Shown here one piece after another: positions 4,634 to 7,009 of a stretch of DNA of 7,009 bases (positions are counted from its first letter, which is position 1; each line of letters opens with the position of its first letter). The notes under the pieces are model-generated. The model was not told where the DNA came from. It was given only the letters and a program-made list of their open reading frames with translations, and searched no databases. The DNA comes from Chloroflexota bacterium (GTDB lineage Bacteria; Chloroflexota; Ktedonobacteria; Ktedonobacterales; Ktedonobacteraceae): the NCBI GenBank assembly GCA_005881995.1, contig VBHV01000570.1, positions 1 through 7,009 of the forward strand. The letters are read 5' to 3'. Position numbers and translations under genes: made by a program.

Positions 4634-6526
4634 TTACGGAATCTCGGTCCACAAGATTGGCCCGCTCGTCCCTAATGTATCCACTTGCTTTGAAGTGCCA
4701 CGCCCTGTATCCACCAGGTAGATGCCCTGTTGCCCATCATTCAGCGCAATCACTAACTGTTGTGGGGAAGTAACAGACCAGGCCAGCGCAGAAGCTGCGC
4801 CCTTAATAGAGAGGAAATGTGTATCAATGGGCGCCTGGATAGTGGCGATACCTACTTTTGTGCCGGTGCTAAATGCTACGCGCTTGCTGTCGGATGACCA
4901 CGCGGGAGCAGGAGCATTTGCGACGTTGCCTGCGATGAGGGTGTCAAGAGCTATACTCGCGTTGACGACATGAAGCGTGCCAATGCCAGCCGAAAGCATA
5001 TCGAGATACTCTATAGATGCGCCATCAGGAGACCATTGCGCAAAGCCGACCTGTTTTCCGGTGGTCAGTGGCACATGGCCCGTCCCCTGCGCGACATCCA
5101 CGCGCAGTATATCGCCCGCACGTCCCGCGATGGAAGTGATAACCAGCCAGCTTCCCACACCATTGTGACCACTACGGCTGTAGATCGCCTGCGCGTAATC
5201 ACCCTTAAGCAGTTCTTGTGCTGCAGCGCCAGCTACTCCTACGCGATGAATCCACAGGCTGGTAACCTGGCCAATTGTTCCCACGCTCCAGGTAACCATT
5301 GGCGCATCTGTGCCCGGCGACCAATCCAGTGAGAGAACGCTTTGGCCCACGGTAGTTCCTGAACCGATGCCCTCGGCGATGGTGAGCGAGCTGAGATTCT
5401 GCGTATGGTAGTCAAGGATGCTCGTTACCTCGTGATTGGTCACTTCAAAGGCCAGGCGCACACCATCCGGCGACCAGACGGGATGGGTCACACTACCCGG
5501 AACAGCAACATGTATGGGGGTGACTTTATGCGTCAAAGTGGAATAGATATAGAGACTTGTCTGGCCCGATCCGGTTGGATCGGCGACGAAGGCTAACATG
5601 CTTCCATCTGCCGACCATGCCAGGCTGTTTAAGATAGTTTCCCACGTATCCGTATCCTGCACAGATGCAGGCAGCGTCCCCGCTTTCAGCAGGGGCTGAT
5701 GGATAACAGTATCCGACAGTCCATCACTACGGATAGTGTGGACAAGGGCCGTCTGCAGATCAATGTAGGCGAGCATGTCGCCCGCCGAGCGTCCGGGTAA
5801 AGGCGCTGTTACTGCCCAGTTTGAGGCGACCGTCACATTGCTTGGCGTCAAACGTTCGGGCTGCGGATTGTTGCCATCCACACGAACACTCAATAACGAC
5901 CCCCCGCGTAGAAAAACAAAACGCAGCCCCGCCGAAAGCGGTGTTATCCCGGATGGATTTGGATTTAATGGAGGCGTAATTCCGCCAGGATTGATGGACA
6001 TTGCCGGATGAAACCAGCTATTAACGCCAAGAAAGCCCCCAATGCCCAGGGTCAGGATCAGCACGGCAGCCAGCGCTGCGATCAAGATGCGCAGGCTTTT
6101 TGTATTGCGACGCTTCCGGGGCGGTACTACCGGTCTGACTGACGGTGTCGGTACTGTGCTGCGCCCACCAGGAATGGCAACTAAATGAGGGCGACCCGGC
6201 GTATCGCGGCGGGGGCTGTTAACCGGCAGTTTGGGAACCGTCCATTCAACCGGTCTATCGTTGCTGCCCTCGAAGGTATCGGGCACGTCGAAAGCGCCCG
6301 TCAATTCGAGGATCTCTGGTGAAGTGAAGATGCGTTCGCGTAAAGCCGGGTCGGGGCTCACGCGCGGAAGTCGCTTGAGTAGTGCATCGTTGCGGCGAAA
6401 GTCGGCAAGCGTAGCGGTACACCTTGTGCAAGACTTGAGGTGAGTAGCAACCACGCGGCGTTCTTCGAGTGCGAGCATATTGTCAAGGTAAGCGCTTAGC
6501 AGTTCCTCGACTTGCTCGCAGTTCAT
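4634..6526 (-). CDS. Membrane anti-sigma factor with zinc-finger N-terminus and extracellular beta-propeller
   Basis: A 630-residue single-pass protein. Residues 1-45 form a ZAS-type anti-sigma domain (zf-HC2 style) with the likely zinc ligands C3, H29, C33 and C36 (H-x3-C-x2-C). A Pro/Arg-rich cytoplasmic linker (about 90-143) leads to one transmembrane helix at about 145-168 (LRILIAALAAVLILTLGIGG). After a Pro/Gly-rich stalk (about 178-198), the outside part holds WD40/TolB-like propeller repeats: AWSADGSMLAF (303-313), VWSPDGVRLAF (350-360), DWSPGTDAP (401-409), QWSPDGASIEY (497-507), AWSSDSKRVAF (542-552) and AWSVTSPQQLVI (582-593), so probably six or seven blades. The start at 6526 forms an ATGA overlap with the stop of the sigma gene, with GGAGG a few bases upstream, which indicates translational coupling. 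It should hold the sigma factor inactive at the membrane until the propeller senses a signal; the ligand is unknown. It ends TAA at 4634-4636; I see no terminator after it. Confidence 0.93.
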   Translation of the reverse strand: MNCEQVEELLSAYLDNMLALEERRVVATHLKSCTRCTATLADFRRNDALLKRLPRVSPDPALRERIFTSPEILELTGAFDVPDTFEGSNDRPVEWTVPKLPVNSPRRDTPGRPHLVAIPGGRSTVPTPSVRPVVPPRKRRNTKSLRILIAALAAVLILTLGIGGFLGVNSWFHPAMSINPGGITPPLNPNPSGITPLSAGLRFVFLRGGSLLSVRVDGNNPQPERLTPSNVTVASNWAVTAPLPGRSAGDMLAYIDLQTALVHTIRSDGLSDTVIHQPLLKAGTLPASVQDTDTWETILNSLAWSADGSMLAFVADPTGSGQTSLYIYSTLTHKVTPIHVAVPGSVTHPVWSPDGVRLAFEVTNHEVTSILDYHTQNLSSLTIAEGIGSGTTVGQSVLSLDWSPGTDAPMVTWSVGTIGQVTSLWIHRVGVAGAAAQELLKGDYAQAIYSRSGHNGVGSWLVITSIAGRAGDILRVDVAQGTGHVPLTTGKQVGFAQWSPDGASIEYLDMLSAGIGTLHVVNASIALDTLIAGNVANAPAPAWSSDSKRVAFSTGTKVGIATIQAPIDTHFLSIKGAASALAWSVTSPQQLVIALNDGQQGIYLVDTGRGTSKQVDTLGTSGPILWTEIP

Positions 6527-7009
6527 TTTGTGCCTCCGCCTTGCTCTAGAGCTTTATAATGCTCTCTAAACGATTGACGCGCTCGGGAAAGATACATCTT
6601 GACACCGCTCTCAGCGATATTCAGGGCCTTGGCGATCTCGCTGTAGGAGAACCCTTCCTGAGTATACAACAACAGCGCAGCCCGGTACTGCTGGGGCATG
6701 CGACGGAGAGCAGCGCGTACGAGTTCCGTTGTCCCGTAGATTTCCTGAGGATCAGAGCCTTCTACATCCGCTGGTTCGTGATCGAGGTCTTGCCAGGGAA
6801 GCCAGGCGATCAATTTCCGACGACGCAGAGCATCATAGGCCGTATTCGTTGCGATACGATACAACCACGCTGACAATTTCAGGTTTGCATCCATTTTTGG
6901 CAGCGCGCGAAACGCTTTCAAAAAGGTATCCTGAGTCAGATCATCTGCCTGCTCACGGTCCCCAACCAGATGATACATATAATTATAGATCGGTGTCTTA
7001 TATTCGTCG
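6523..7009 (-). CDS. ECF (group 4) RNA polymerase sigma factor, N-terminus cut by window edge
   Basis: The visible 161 residues hold sigma region 2 (about 1-66) and region 4 (about 95-150). Region 2 shows HLVGDREQADDLTQDTFLKA at 13-32, the helix that binds the core enzyme and the -10 element, then LSAWLYRIATNTAYDALRRR (45-64). Region 4 shows MPQQYRAALLLYTQEG (104-119) and the helix-turn-helix FSYSEIAKALNIAESGVKMY (120-139) that reads the -35 element. There is no region 1.1 or 3, which marks the ECF class. The Met at 6978 is not the start: the frame remains open to the edge and the residues before it (DEYKTPIYNY) fit the start of region 2.1, so only the first few tens of residues are missing. 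It overlaps its anti-sigma gene by 4 bp. Its own promoter, often autoregulated in this class, lies outside the window. Confidence 0.95.
   Translation of the reverse strand, partial: DEYKTPIYNYMYHLVGDREQADDLTQDTFLKAFRALPKMDANLKLSAWLYRIATNTAYDALRRRKLIAWLPWQDLDHEPADVEGSDPQEIYGTTELVRAALRRMPQQYRAALLLYTQEGFSYSEIAKALNIAESGVKMYLSRARQSFREHYKALEQGGGTK

Noticed and set aside
4623..4721. Plus-strand 32-codon frame with a strong AAGGAGGG site before its ATG.
   Set aside because: It runs antisense over the end of the anti-sigma gene, and the peptide has no recognisable features. The purine run is probably chance; only translation data could revive it.
6979..7009. Met at 6978 as the true start of the sigma factor.
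   Set aside because: The frame is open to the edge and the residues before the Met fit sigma region 2.1, so the gene is cut by the window rather than starting there.

Overview
The window reads almost entirely on the minus strand and looks like chromosomal DNA of a free-living, signalling-rich bacterium of moderate GC content. The mix of an ECF sigma factor with a zinc-finger anti-sigma factor that carries an extracellular beta-propeller, a large Cache-like/HAMP/GAF histidine kinase and a plain receiver protein would suit a Ktedonobacteria-type Chloroflexota. That placement is inferred from gene style only; no marker gene here proves it. There are no RNA genes of known families, insertion sequences, CRISPR arrays or prophage genes.

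Layout in transcription order (right to left). Positions 7009-6523 hold an ECF sigma factor that runs off the right edge. Its stop codon overlaps, as ATGA, the start of a 630-residue membrane anti-sigma factor (6526-4634). A 182-bp gap follows with operator-like sequence: three 11-bp-spaced TGTG repeats and a 15-bp palindrome over a possible -10 box. Then comes a 78-residue winged-helix-like protein (4451-4215). The next 323 bp have no convincing gene. They hold a possible promoter (-10 at 4115-4120), a structured leader of about 215 nt, and a perfect 14-bp hairpin followed by a T run that ends just upstream of the histidine kinase start (3891). The kinase (3891-1288, 867 residues) is followed after 74 bp, which contain a two-part stem-loop, by a single-domain response regulator (1213-803). 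A 171-bp gap with two identical palindromic boxes 21 bp apart leads to the N-terminal 210 codons of an M17 leucyl aminopeptidase (631 to the left edge).

How the parts may work together. The sigma/anti-sigma pair is a textbook membrane-sensing module: the propeller side faces outward and the zinc-binding domain holds the sigma factor in the cytoplasm. The kinase and receiver form a second sensing module whose output partner is not in the window, since the receiver has no DNA-binding domain. The small winged-helix protein sits between the two modules. The most interesting non-coding region is the kinase leader, which has the layout of a transcription attenuator (promoter, structured RNA, intrinsic terminator, ribosome-binding site, start codon), although I recognise no known riboswitch class in it.
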